Shown: positions 1-6,153, numbered from the stretch's first letter. The stretch: DNA of 9,674 bases from Patescibacteria group bacterium (GCA_020148085.1 JAHCRD010000017.1:1-9674), one strand, 5' to 3'. The notes: generated by a model from the sequence alone, not told the origin. Translations and numbers: made by a program.

Positions 1-2
1 CC

Positions 3-1070
3 AAAAAAGAATATGGAGATTGTTTTTATCAATTTTTAATAACCTGCCATCCCAAAGATATTGAGGGAGAGCTTATAGGTAAGGGGTCGAATGTTGCGTT
101 TGCGGGCAAAGAAGCCCAAAAACTAATTGATAATCTCAGAATTCCTTATCGAAACATTATCGTCTCAACCTTTGATATTGATACCAAAGTTTTCCCCCAA
201 TATTTTCTCTGTTTAACTTATCATTATTTAACGTGCAAAAATCCTTTAAGAAATAGTTTCCAGCCAATTCCGGTTTATCACAACAATATCTGGGAAGCTC
301 CGGCTTTTAGTAGGGTTATTGCCACCAGCAACACTTTCTGGCAAATGATGCAACAAGAAAGACCAGAACAGTCAGTTACTTATTCCTCCCATTCAATGCC
401 CTTCAAAAGTTTCCTTGAAGTTGGTTATCCTAACAATTTAGTTCCTGATGACTCCCGAATATTCTGGAAATCCTTTTTTAAATTTAATGGAAATTATCAG
501 GTTACCCCCTTGTACTACCCCGTATCTATGGATGTGGTAGATTCTTCAAGCTTCTTTAAAACCTTTGCCAATCAGTATAAGCAACAAAGAAGATGGGCTT
601 GGGGTTGCACTGAAATCCCTTATCTTTTATATGGTTTTTTAAAAAACAAAAAAATCCCCTTGAAAAAAAGGATTTTTTATTCCTCAATTGCCATTGAGGG
701 ATTTTGGTCTTGGGCTTGTGCCTCTATTTTGATTCTGTTTTTGGGTTGGTTGCCTTTGCTTTTGGGAGGGGGGGGATTTAATGTTACCTTGCTCTCTTAC
801 AATCTCCCCAGGTTAACAGGGAGAATTATGACTTTTGCTATGTTTGGAATGATTTGTGCTGCCCTCCTCAATATGCTTTTTTTGCCTCCTCGACCTCGAG
901 GAACAAGTCGATTAAAAAATCTCTCGATGATATTTCAGTGGCTATTTTTACCTCCGGTTTTAATAATTTTTGGCTCCTTTCCTGCCCTGGATGCTCAAAT
1001 CCGACTGATGGTTGGTAAGTACCTGGAATTTTGGAATACTCCAAAAGTCAGGAAAAACTATTCTAAGTGA
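3..1070 (+). CDS. Family 2 glycosyltransferase, membrane-bound processive type (5' partial)
   Basis: The frame is open from base 3, so the first in-frame ATG at 345 is internal and the true start lies upstream. The visible 355 residues carry the second half of a GT-A fold: DID at residues 58-60 (metal/nucleotide-sugar DxD motif), PDD at 148-150 in the place of the catalytic TED/ED motif, and QQRRW at 194-198, the (Q/R)xxRW motif of cellulose/hyaluronan synthase-like enzymes. Hydrophobic segments at about 228-252, 274-295 and 308-326 are likely membrane helices. It probably transfers a sugar from a nucleotide donor at the inner face of the membrane to a growing surface glycan; the product cannot be told. 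A run of eight G lies in a Gly-rich stretch between two helices. The 3' end overlaps recG, which runs the other way, by 13 bp. Confidence 0.85.
   Translation, partial: KKEYGDCFYQFLITCHPKDIEGELIGKGSNVAFAGKEAQKLIDNLRIPYRNIIVSTFDIDTKVFPQYFLCLTYHYLTCKNPLRNSFQPIPVYHNNIWEAPAFSRVIATSNTFWQMMQQERPEQSVTYSSHSMPFKSFLEVGYPNNLVPDDSRIFWKSFFKFNGNYQVTPLYYPVSMDVVDSSSFFKTFANQYKQQRRWAWGCTEIPYLLYGFLKNKKIPLKKRIFYSSIAIEGFWSWACASILILFLGWLPLLLGGGGFNVTLLSYNLPRLTGRIMTFAMFGMICAALLNMLFLPPRPRGTSRLKNLSMIFQWLFLPPVLIIFGSFPALDAQIRLMVGKYLEFWNTPKVRKNYSK
768..775 (+). repeat. G8 homopolymer tract inside the glycosyltransferase
   Basis: Eight consecutive G, preceded by GGGA, encode part of a GGGG stretch (residues 255-258) in otherwise AT-rich coding DNA. 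One base of slippage would shift the frame and remove the C-terminal membrane helices. The frame is intact here. Confidence 0.7.
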
Positions 1071-3208
1071 ATTCTCTTTTCAAACTTTTTTAATCTCTCT
1101 TTCAAAAAGGAATATTTTTTTAAATCGGCATCCTCATCTAAAAGTTCTCGGGCTGCCTCTCTAGTTTTTTCAACCAAAGGGAGGTTTTTTAGATTTTCCA
1201 TGGCCAAATCTGGAATTCCCCATTGCTTCACTCCAGACAAAGTACCTGGTCCCCGGATTTCCAAATCTTTTTGGGCTAGCTTAAATCCATTTTCTGCTTT
1301 AACAATTGCCTCTAATCTTTGGCGGGTCTTTTTAGCGGGTGAATCAGTAAAAAGAAAACAAAAAGATTGTAAATCCGATCTGCCAACTCTTCCTCGGAAT
1401 TGATACAATTGAGCTAAGCCAAATCTTTCAGCCCCCTCAATCATCATCACTGTTGTTTGGGGAACATCAATGCCCACCTCAACAACCGAAGTTGAAACCA
1501 AAATATCAATTTTTTTGGCTTTAAAATTCTTCATCACCTTTTCTTTTTCTTTGGAGGCCATCTTACCATGAAGCATTCCTACTTTCAGGTCAGGAAAAAC
1601 CTTTTTCGAGAGTTTCTCATACTCTTCCTTAACCGCTTTGGCCTCAGCCCAACTCAAGACATCCCGATTCTTAATTCCTGATTCCTGATTCCTGATTCCT
1701 GATTCAATTCTCGGACAAATGACAAATATCTGGTTGCCAATTTTTACCTGTTGCCTTATGAAGTCATAAGCTCCCTTTCTTTCTTCCGGTGGAATAACTT
1801 TGGTAATTATTTTTTTTCTTCCCTTTGGCATCTCATCTAAAATTGATAAATCCAAATCACCATAAATCGTCAAAGCTAAAGTCCGGGGGATAGGAGTGGC
1901 CGTCATTGAAAGGAGATGTGGAATGAGTTTGGCTTGCCCGCCGTAGCTTCTGCAAAGGCGGGCTCGCTGTTCGATGCCGAAGCGATGCTGTTCGTCAATT
2001 ATACAAAAAGACAAATTGCCAAATTTAACTTTGTCCTGGATTAAAGAGTGAGTACCAATCAGAACGTCAATCTCTCCTTTTCTTGCTTTATCCAAAAGTT
2101 TATTTCGGGAAATTTCTAAAATTTCATTTTTTAATTTTTGAGAAATAATTTTATCCTCTTTACCAGTCAGAAGAGCAATTCTTACCTTGAAAGGTCTTAA
2201 AAGTTTTGCCACCTCCTGAAAATGTTGCTTGGCTAAAATCTCGGTTGGTGCCATAAAAGCTACCTGGAAACCTGCTTTAACAACATTTAAGGCAGCAATA
2301 ACAGCCACCACGGTTTTGCCCGAACCAACGTCTCCCTCCAAAAGTCGCGACATTGGTCTTGGTTTTTCTAAGTCCTTTAAAATTTGCCAGGCACATTTTC
2401 TTTGAGCATCAGTCAGTTTAAAAGGTAACGAGCTGACAAGTTCTTTGATTAACTCAATATTTAAAGGGATGGCTGGTGCTTTTTCTTTGTTTAATCTCAA
2501 TCTTTCTTTTAAAACCGAAAGCTCGATTAAAAAAAGTTCTTCAAAAGAAAAGCGAGCCCTGGCTTTCTCTGCTTCAGAATTTGAATCGGGGAAGTGAACT
2601 TGCCAGATTGCCTGGTTAATCGGCAAGAGATTTTCAGTTTTAATTATTTTTTGGGGCAGAATTTCTGGAATTTTGTTTTTAAATTCTAAAAGTAAAGGTT
2701 TGAGGATATAACGAAGCCAGCGGGAGGACAGACCTTCTGTCTCTGGATAAACTGGGATAATTCTACCAGTGTGAGTGAATTCTTGTTGCTCGTTATTTGT
2801 GGCTGGTATCTTCTCGTAAGCTGGGCTAGACAAGAAAACTCCCTTATCTCCAAAGCTAACTTTGCCAGCCAGACAGACTACATCACCCTCCTTTAGGGTT
2901 TTTATCAGATAGGGTTGATTAAACCAAACAACTTTGATGGCTGAAGAATTGTCTTGAACAATTGCTTCAGTTATTATCATTTTTCTTTTCCAAGTTCTTG
3001 AGTTTTTGATTTCTAAAATTTTTCCTAAAACACAGCAGGTCTCGTTTAATTTGACTTTTGAAATAGGTCGGATATTAGAAAAATCCTCATAACGATGAGG
3101 AAAATGCCAGAGCAAATCTTCCACTGTCTTTATCCCCATTCTTTGAAGTTTTCTCTGAAAACTTATCCCAATCCTTGAAATTTCTTTAATTGAGGTATCT
3201 AAATCCAT
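1058..3208 (-). CDS. recG: ATP-dependent DNA helicase RecG
   Basis: A 716-residue, full-length RecG (the E. coli protein is 693), the superfamily 2 translocase that remodels stalled forks and branch-migrates Holliday junctions. In order: an N-terminal helical part, a wedge/OB domain (about 55-135), then two helicase domains with Walker A GDVGSGKT (292-299), DEQH (405-408), TAT of motif III (436-438), and QFRGRVGR of motif VI (603-610). After that comes the RecG C-terminal region, including a segment starting LEIRGPG (649-655). Two stretches look inserted relative to the usual family pattern: residues 416-425, encoded by a GC-rich palindrome, and residues 502-514, encoded by heptanucleotide tandem repeats. 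Both fall in likely surface loops between motifs, and the frame and all motifs survive. The ATG at 3208 is the natural start, with a promoter-like sequence just upstream. It is transcribed divergently from the permease gene. Confidence 0.97.
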   Translation of the reverse strand: MDLDTSIKEISRIGISFQRKLQRMGIKTVEDLLWHFPHRYEDFSNIRPISKVKLNETCCVLGKILEIKNSRTWKRKMIITEAIVQDNSSAIKVVWFNQPYLIKTLKEGDVVCLAGKVSFGDKGVFLSSPAYEKIPATNNEQQEFTHTGRIIPVYPETEGLSSRWLRYILKPLLLEFKNKIPEILPQKIIKTENLLPINQAIWQVHFPDSNSEAEKARARFSFEELFLIELSVLKERLRLNKEKAPAIPLNIELIKELVSSLPFKLTDAQRKCAWQILKDLEKPRPMSRLLEGDVGSGKTVVAVIAALNVVKAGFQVAFMAPTEILAKQHFQEVAKLLRPFKVRIALLTGKEDKIISQKLKNEILEISRNKLLDKARKGEIDVLIGTHSLIQDKVKFGNLSFCIIDEQHRFGIEQRARLCRSYGGQAKLIPHLLSMTATPIPRTLALTIYGDLDLSILDEMPKGRKKIITKVIPPEERKGAYDFIRQQVKIGNQIFVICPRIESGIRNQESGIKNRDVLSWAEAKAVKEEYEKLSKKVFPDLKVGMLHGKMASKEKEKVMKNFKAKKIDILVSTSVVEVGIDVPQTTVMMIEGAERFGLAQLYQFRGRVGRSDLQSFCFLFTDSPAKKTRQRLEAIVKAENGFKLAQKDLEIRGPGTLSGVKQWGIPDLAMENLKNLPLVEKTREAARELLDEDADLKKYSFLKERLKKFEKRIHLE
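1667..1708. repeat. Heptanucleotide tandem repeat (ATTCCTG)n inside recG
   Basis: Four perfect copies of ATTCCTG (1674-1701) are flanked by degenerate units ATTCTTA (1667-1673) and ATTCAAT (1702-1708). Three units equal 21 nt, so the array reads as a seven-residue period (NQESGIR-like) in RecG at residues 502-514. It lies just before the conserved segment ending VGMLHGKM. Confidence 0.9.
1936..1963. repeat. GC-rich palindromic element inside recG
   Basis: Perfect 7-bp arms GCCCGCC (1936-1942) and GGCGGGC (1957-1963) flank a 14-nt loop. The block is much richer in G+C than the surrounding gene. It encodes RecG residues 416-425, between DEQHRFG and the SMTATP motif, where RecG proteins are usually shorter. 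It resembles short palindromic repeats that I recall as dispersed in CPR genomes; that family link is from memory and unchecked. Confidence 0.75.
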
Positions 3209-3212
3209 AAAA

Positions 3213-3241
3213 TTGAAGTTTGTCCAATTTTAGCTTATATT
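3213..3241 (+). promoter_or_regulatory. Candidate sigma-70 promoter for the permease-redox operon
   Basis: TTGAAG (3213-3218), a 17-nt spacer, and TATATT (3236-3241) give a start near 3248 and a leader of about 33 nt. AT-rich DNA yields such matches by chance. The position in the divergent gap supports it. It overlaps the candidate recG promoter. Confidence 0.4.
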
Positions 3242-3256
3242 AAAATTATAGTTCAA
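3227..3256 (-). promoter_or_regulatory. Candidate sigma-70 promoter for recG
   Basis: On the - strand, TTGAAC (3256-3251), an 18-nt spacer, and TAAAAT (3232-3227) predict a start near 3220 and a leader of roughly 12 nt. That leaves little room for a Shine-Dalgarno site, and none is seen. Confidence 0.4.
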
Positions 3257-3280
3257 ACAAGGGATTTAACCCAAAATATT

Positions 3281-4165
3281 ATGCTTTGGGCAATTCTATC
3301 AATTTTAGCAGCCCTCTGTTGGGCAGTTGTGAATACTGTAGATAAGTATGTTCTGACAAAATGGGTTAGAAAGCCAATTATCCCTGTTATGATTCTTGGT
3401 ATTGTTGGGTTAGTTGCAAGTTTACTTGTATATTTATTTCACGGCTTTTCTGAATTATCATATTTTAATATTTTCTTAGCTTTTGTTGCTGGAGTTTTCT
3501 ATATTCTGACGGCTGTATTTTATTTCAAGGCAGTAAAAATCGAAGAAATTTCGAGGGTTATCCCATTATTCTACTTTGGTTCTATATTCATCTTATTGCT
3601 TGCTACATTATTTTTGGGGGAAGTTTTTACCTTTACAAAATATTTGGGGATTTTTCTTTTAGTAACTGGGGCAGTTTTGATTTCTTCAAAAAATTTCCTA
3701 AAATTAAGTTTTGGAAAAGCCTTTTGGTTTATGATATTTGGGACTATTTTAGGGTCTATAGGTGCTGTTTTAACAAAATATCTCCTCGGCTTTACTGATT
3801 TCTGGACAATATTTGGCTATCTAAGAATTGGGGCAATCTTTCCTTTAATTCCAATATTCTACTTTAGTTTCCCAGAACTTATCAAAACCACAAAAGCGCA
3901 TGGTAAAAAAGTAATCGCTGTAATCTCTTTAAACGGGACACTAAACTTTTTTGCTGTTTTGTTGATTACCATTGCTATTTCTGTTGGCTATGTAACTTTA
4001 GTAAGTGCTCTCACTTCTGTTCAGCCATTTTTTGTTTTACTTTTCGCAGTGGTTTTAAGCACATTCTACCCCAAGATACTAAAAGAAGAAATTACAAAAC
4101 GTACTATGTTTATAAAATTGCTTGCAATAATTTTAATGTTCATCGGCGCAGTTTTAATAATTTAA
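3281..4165 (+). CDS. EamA/DMT-family membrane permease
   Basis: A 294-residue, almost wholly hydrophobic protein with two similar halves of about five membrane helices each, the layout of EamA (10-TMS drug/metabolite transporter) proteins. The N-terminus (ILAALCWAVVNTVDKY) matches the first EamA helix, and each half ends with a GxxLLxxGAVLI-like helix (about 121-135 and 280-294). EamA proteins move small metabolites across the inner membrane; the substrate cannot be read from sequence. It is the first gene of a tight + strand run, with 5 nt to the next gene. No good Shine-Dalgarno site precedes the ATG; the AAGGG at 3259-3263 is too far away. Coupling to the redox genes downstream is inferred from spacing only. 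Confidence 0.85.
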   Translation: MLWAILSILAALCWAVVNTVDKYVLTKWVRKPIIPVMILGIVGLVASLLVYLFHGFSELSYFNIFLAFVAGVFYILTAVFYFKAVKIEEISRVIPLFYFGSIFILLLATLFLGEVFTFTKYLGIFLLVTGAVLISSKNFLKLSFGKAFWFMIFGTILGSIGAVLTKYLLGFTDFWTIFGYLRIGAIFPLIPIFYFSFPELIKTTKAHGKKVIAVISLNGTLNFFAVLLITIAISVGYVTLVSALTSVQPFFVLLFAVVLSTFYPKILKEEITKRTMFIKLLAIILMFIGAVLII

Positions 4166-4170
4166 TTTAT

Positions 4171-4674
4171 ATGAAAAAAGTTTCAATAAAAAAAGCGTTT
4201 GAAAAATTTAAGCCAGAAAGTTGCGTTTTCGTAATTTCAGTAGATAAAAATGGCAGACCAAGTGGTATGATTGCGGGTTGGAACATGAAATGTTCCTCAA
4301 TCCCAGCACTTTTTGCCGTTGCTTTATCTAAAAAGGGTTATACTCATAAATTGATTCGCCAGAGTAAAGAATTTGTGATTGCTGTTCCAAATAAAAAATT
4401 GGAAAAAGAAGTTGAATTTTTTGGTACGAGGCACGGAGATAAAGTAGACAAATTCAAAAAAACTAAAATTGAAACCGCAAAAGCAAAATTTTTGAAATCA
4501 CCCTTAATTAAAAAAGCAACTATTAATTTTGAATGCAAATTGGAAAAAGAAGTATATTCAGGTGACCACATTATTTTCATTGGTAGAATCCTCACCGCTT
4601 ACGTGAACAAAAATGAGAAATTTTTATTGAACATGAAAAGAGTAAAAGGCAAAAGAATATTCCAAGAGTTCTAA
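4171..4674 (+). CDS. Flavin reductase-like FMN-binding split-barrel protein
   Basis: The 167 residues match the flavin reductase-like domain (FMN-binding split barrel). Visible signs are an N-terminal strand followed by GMIAGWNMKCSSIPALFAVAL (about 31-51), where family members contact FMN phosphate, then the THKLIRQSKEFVIAVP segment (about 57-72), and RHGDKVDKF (about 86-94), similar to the SGRxxDKF element. Relatives reduce free FMN/FAD with NAD(P)H or act as flavin-bound ferric or oxygen reductases; the donor and acceptor here are unknown. The gene starts 5 nt after the permease and ends 9 nt before the ferredoxin-like gene. Together with the EncFtn-like gene downstream, a role in delivering electrons to iron or oxygen is plausible but unproven. 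Confidence 0.85.
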   Translation: MKKVSIKKAFEKFKPESCVFVISVDKNGRPSGMIAGWNMKCSSIPALFAVALSKKGYTHKLIRQSKEFVIAVPNKKLEKEVEFFGTRHGDKVDKFKKTKIETAKAKFLKSPLIKKATINFECKLEKEVYSGDHIIFIGRILTAYVNKNEKFLLNMKRVKGKRIFQEF

Positions 4675-4683
4675 ATATCTAAC

Positions 4684-5298
4684 ATGGCGGTTTTGATAAA
4701 TTTTAAAATTTGCGATAACTCTGAAGATTGTAATGGGATAGATGTTTGCCCAACTGGTGCTTTTTATTGGGACAAAAAGAAAAAAACCATAGCAATTGAT
4801 AATTCAAAATGTATAAGTTGCGGAAAGTGCGAGGAAGCTTGTCCGGTTGGAGCAATAAGGATGGCAAAAAACGAGAGAGAATACAAAAAAATAAAAAAAG
4901 AAATTGAGAAAGACCCAAGAAAACTTTCAGATTTATTTATTGATAGATATGGAGCTACCCCAATCCACCCAGCTTTTTTAATTCCCCAAAACAAGTTTGA
5001 AGTTCAAATAATCAGGTCAACTAACCCAGCTGTAGTAGAGTTGTTTAATAGAGAATCGATAGAGTGTTTACTTTACTCCGTTCCCATAAAAGAACTGTTC
5101 AAAGATATGGATATAAGATACCGAAAAATTGAGGTAAAAGACGACTCTTTCCTCAAAAAATATAAAGTAAAAGAACTTCCTTCTTTACTATTTTTTAAAG
5201 CTGGAAAACTAACTGGTAAAATAGATGGATATTTTGATATTAAACAGAAAAAAGAGTTGAAAAAGAAAATAAATAAAATTATTTCTAAATTTAAATAA
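4684..5298 (+). CDS. Ferredoxin fused to a thioredoxin-like domain
   Basis: A 204-residue two-domain protein. Residues 1-60 form a ferredoxin fold. The second motif is complete (C43-x2-C46-x2-C49-x3-C53-P). The first is reduced to C10, C16 and C22-P. By analogy with two-cluster ferredoxins, C43/C46/C49/C22 would bind one [4Fe-4S] cluster. C10, C16 and C53 leave only three ligands for the other, suggesting [3Fe-4S] or an unusual cluster. A charged linker (61-100) leads to a thioredoxin-like region (about 105-200) with the cis-proline segment ELPSLLFF (P166) but no CxxC: only C128 lies near the usual active site. So it is probably not a classic disulfide reductase; the domain may bind partners or use one cysteine. 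It is packed between the flavin reductase-like gene and cutA (2-nt gap). An electron carrier role is inferred. Confidence 0.85.
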   Translation: MAVLINFKICDNSEDCNGIDVCPTGAFYWDKKKKTIAIDNSKCISCGKCEEACPVGAIRMAKNEREYKKIKKEIEKDPRKLSDLFIDRYGATPIHPAFLIPQNKFEVQIIRSTNPAVVELFNRESIECLLYSVPIKELFKDMDIRYRKIEVKDDSFLKKYKVKELPSLLFFKAGKLTGKIDGYFDIKQKKELKKKINKIISKFK

Positions 5299-5300
5299 AT

Positions 5301-5612
5301 ATGAATTTTGTTTTTGTTTATATAACAAATCCGACTAAGGAAGAGGCAAGGAAAATAGCTAAACACTTGCTTGAGAAAAAATTAATCGCTTGTGCGAATA
5401 TTTTCCCAATAAATAGTTTGTATTGGTGGGAAGGTAAAATTGCTGATGAAAGTGAATTTGTTTTAATTGCCAAAACAACAGAGGAAAATTTTGGAAAAGT
5501 TAAAAAGGAAGTTGAGAAAATTCATTCCTATACTATTCCTTGCATTGTAAGAATCTCGGTAAGCTCCAATAAAAAATATTTCGATTGGCTGAAAGGAGCA
5601 ATTAAAGAATAA
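5301..5612 (+). CDS. cutA: CutA1-family divalent-cation tolerance protein
   Basis: 103 residues, the normal length for CutA1. Diagnostic segments are present in order: VYITNPTKEEARKIA near the start, LLEKKLIACANIFP (about 23-36), SLYWWEGKI (about 39-47), the ferredoxin-like-fold strand EFVLIAKT, and HSYTIPCIVRI (about 75-85) followed by NKKYFDWL. CutA proteins form very stable trimers and bind divalent metals such as copper. Their cellular role is still debated. The family assignment is secure, the physiological role is not. It begins 2 nt after the ferredoxin-thioredoxin gene, so translation is probably coupled. A 45-nt gap with a small inverted repeat separates it from the ferritin-like gene. 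Confidence 0.95.
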   Translation: MNFVFVYITNPTKEEARKIAKHLLEKKLIACANIFPINSLYWWEGKIADESEFVLIAKTTEENFGKVKKEVEKIHSYTIPCIVRISVSSNKKYFDWLKGAIKE

Positions 5613-5613
5613 T
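5585..5613 (+). promoter_or_regulatory. Weak candidate internal promoter before the ferritin-like gene
   Basis: TTGGCT (5585-5590), a 17-nt spacer and AATAAT (5608-5613) sit at the end of cutA and would start RNA near 5620. The match is moderate and AT-rich background makes chance likely. It would let the ferritin-like gene be expressed apart from the operon. Confidence 0.25.
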
Positions 5614-5622
5614 TAATAAAAA

Positions 5623-5638
5623 GGTCGAATGTTTGACC
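5623..5638. repeat. Short inverted repeat between cutA and the ferritin-like gene
   Basis: GGTCGA and TTTGACC-type arms (4 G/C-anchored pairs plus G-T and A-T pairs) enclose a small loop. No T-run follows, so it is unlikely to be an intrinsic terminator. It could be an operator, an RNA processing hairpin or chance. Confidence 0.3.
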
Positions 5639-5657
5639 AAATAATTAAAACAAAAAT

Positions 5658-5939
5658 ATGTTATCACAATTACCTATAAATCTTGAGAAGGTAAAAAAAG
5701 AGGATATAGATAAAGAAATACTAAGATTGGGAATGATAGCTGAATTGGATGCTGTAAGTTTGTATGAGCAATTGGCAGCAGCGACCGATAATGAAAACAT
5801 TAAAAAAGTTCTCAGAGATATAGCTAAAGAGGAGAAAACCCATGTTGGAGAATTTGAGACCTTGCTCCAGAAAGAAGACAAAGAGCAAGTAGAGGAAACC
5901 GAGAAAGGCAAAAAAGAAGTTGAGGAATTAACATCTTGA
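5658..5939 (+). CDS. Two-helix ferritin-like protein of the encapsulated-ferritin (EncFtn) type
   Basis: A 93-residue, highly charged helical protein. The pattern E29...Y36...E59-x2-H62 reproduces the spacing of the EncFtn metal site known from Rhodospirillum rubrum (E32, Y39, E62, H65). The core segment (MIAELDAVSLYEQLAA then IAKEEKTHVGEF) is also close in style to the ferritin-like domain fused to encapsulin in Pyrococcus, as I recall it. Such half-ferritins dimerise into a four-helix bundle, oxidise Fe(II) at the interface, and usually act inside encapsulin shells. The C-terminus (about 75-93) is Glu/Lys-rich without an obvious encapsulin-docking tail, and a terminator follows directly, so no encapsulin is adjacent. 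It may use a distant shell or act alone. No Shine-Dalgarno site is seen. An ordinary rubrerythrin-like role is the alternative. Confidence 0.85.
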   Translation: MLSQLPINLEKVKKEDIDKEILRLGMIAELDAVSLYEQLAAATDNENIKKVLRDIAKEEKTHVGEFETLLQKEDKEQVEETEKGKKEVEELTS

Positions 5940-5967
5940 GAAAATATTTCCTAACCGAGTAAACAGA

Positions 5968-6004
5968 ACAAAAAATACAGAGAACAGTTCTCTGTATTTT
6001 TTGT
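5968..6004. terminator. Bidirectional intrinsic terminator
   Basis: Perfect 18-bp arms (5968-5985 and 5987-6004) with A6 at the left and T6 at the right give a strong hairpin with a U-tract on either strand. It can end the + strand operon after the ferritin-like gene and the - strand tRNA-Arg transcript, whose last base is at 6004. Confidence 0.9.
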
Positions 6005-6076
6005 GTCCCCGGTAGGAATCGGACCTACACTCTCAAAGTCCGCAACTTTGTGTTTTATCCATTAAACTACGGGGAC
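6004..6076 (-). tRNA. tRNA-Arg, anticodon GCG
   Basis: Read on the - strand, the cloverleaf is clear: 7-bp acceptor (GTCCCCG/CGGGGAC), D arm GTTT/AAAC with an 8-nt loop holding the GG pair followed by A20, anticodon stem CAAAG/CTTTG with loop TTGCGGA, and T arm GTAGG/CCTAC with TCCGATT. The anticodon GCG (6043-6041) reads CGC/CGU. A20 and C35 are Arg identity elements, and the discriminator is A (6004). CCA is not encoded. Most bacteria use ACG (inosine) for these codons, so GCG is notable. Confidence 0.93.
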
Positions 6077-6084
6077 TCTTTTTA

Positions 6085-6113
6085 AAGATAGCATAAAAAT
6101 TGACATTTCTCAA
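6085..6113 (-). promoter_or_regulatory. Promoter of tRNA-Arg
   Basis: On the - strand, TTGAGA (6113-6108), a 17-nt spacer and TATCTT (6090-6085), with TG one base upstream of the -10 (extended -10), predict a start near 6078. That is almost at the mature 5' end of the tRNA (6076). It interlocks with the + strand promoter of the serine tRNAs. Confidence 0.65.
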
Positions 6114-6129
6114 GTTGATTTATTATAAT
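6100..6129 (+). promoter_or_regulatory. Strong sigma-70 promoter of the tRNA-Ser pair
   Basis: Consensus TTGACA (6100-6105), an 18-nt spacer and consensus TATAAT (6124-6129) predict a start near 6136, about 18 nt before the first tRNA-Ser. It is the best promoter in the window, as expected for stable RNA. Confidence 0.8.
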
Positions 6130-6153
6130 TTCAGTGGTAAGATAGAAATTACC

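Noticed and set aside
345..1070. Glycosyltransferase starting at the ATG at 345
   Set aside because: The frame is open back to base 3, and the DID motif lies upstream of this ATG, so 345 is an internal Met.
1200..1403. Small + strand gene inside recG
   Set aside because: Out-of-frame shadow of the strongly conserved recG C-terminal region, with no start signal. The same holds for small opposite-strand frames under the flavin reductase, ferredoxin, ferritin-like, comF, pilM and pilN genes.
1667..1708. CRISPR array
   Set aside because: Seven-base units without spacers inside an intact gene; a simple tandem repeat.
5623..5638. Intrinsic terminator after cutA
   Set aside because: Short, weak stem and no T-run on either side of it in the reading direction.
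5940..6003. Encapsulin start or frameshifted fusion after the ferritin-like gene
   Set aside because: No open frame continues; a terminator and a tRNA follow directly.
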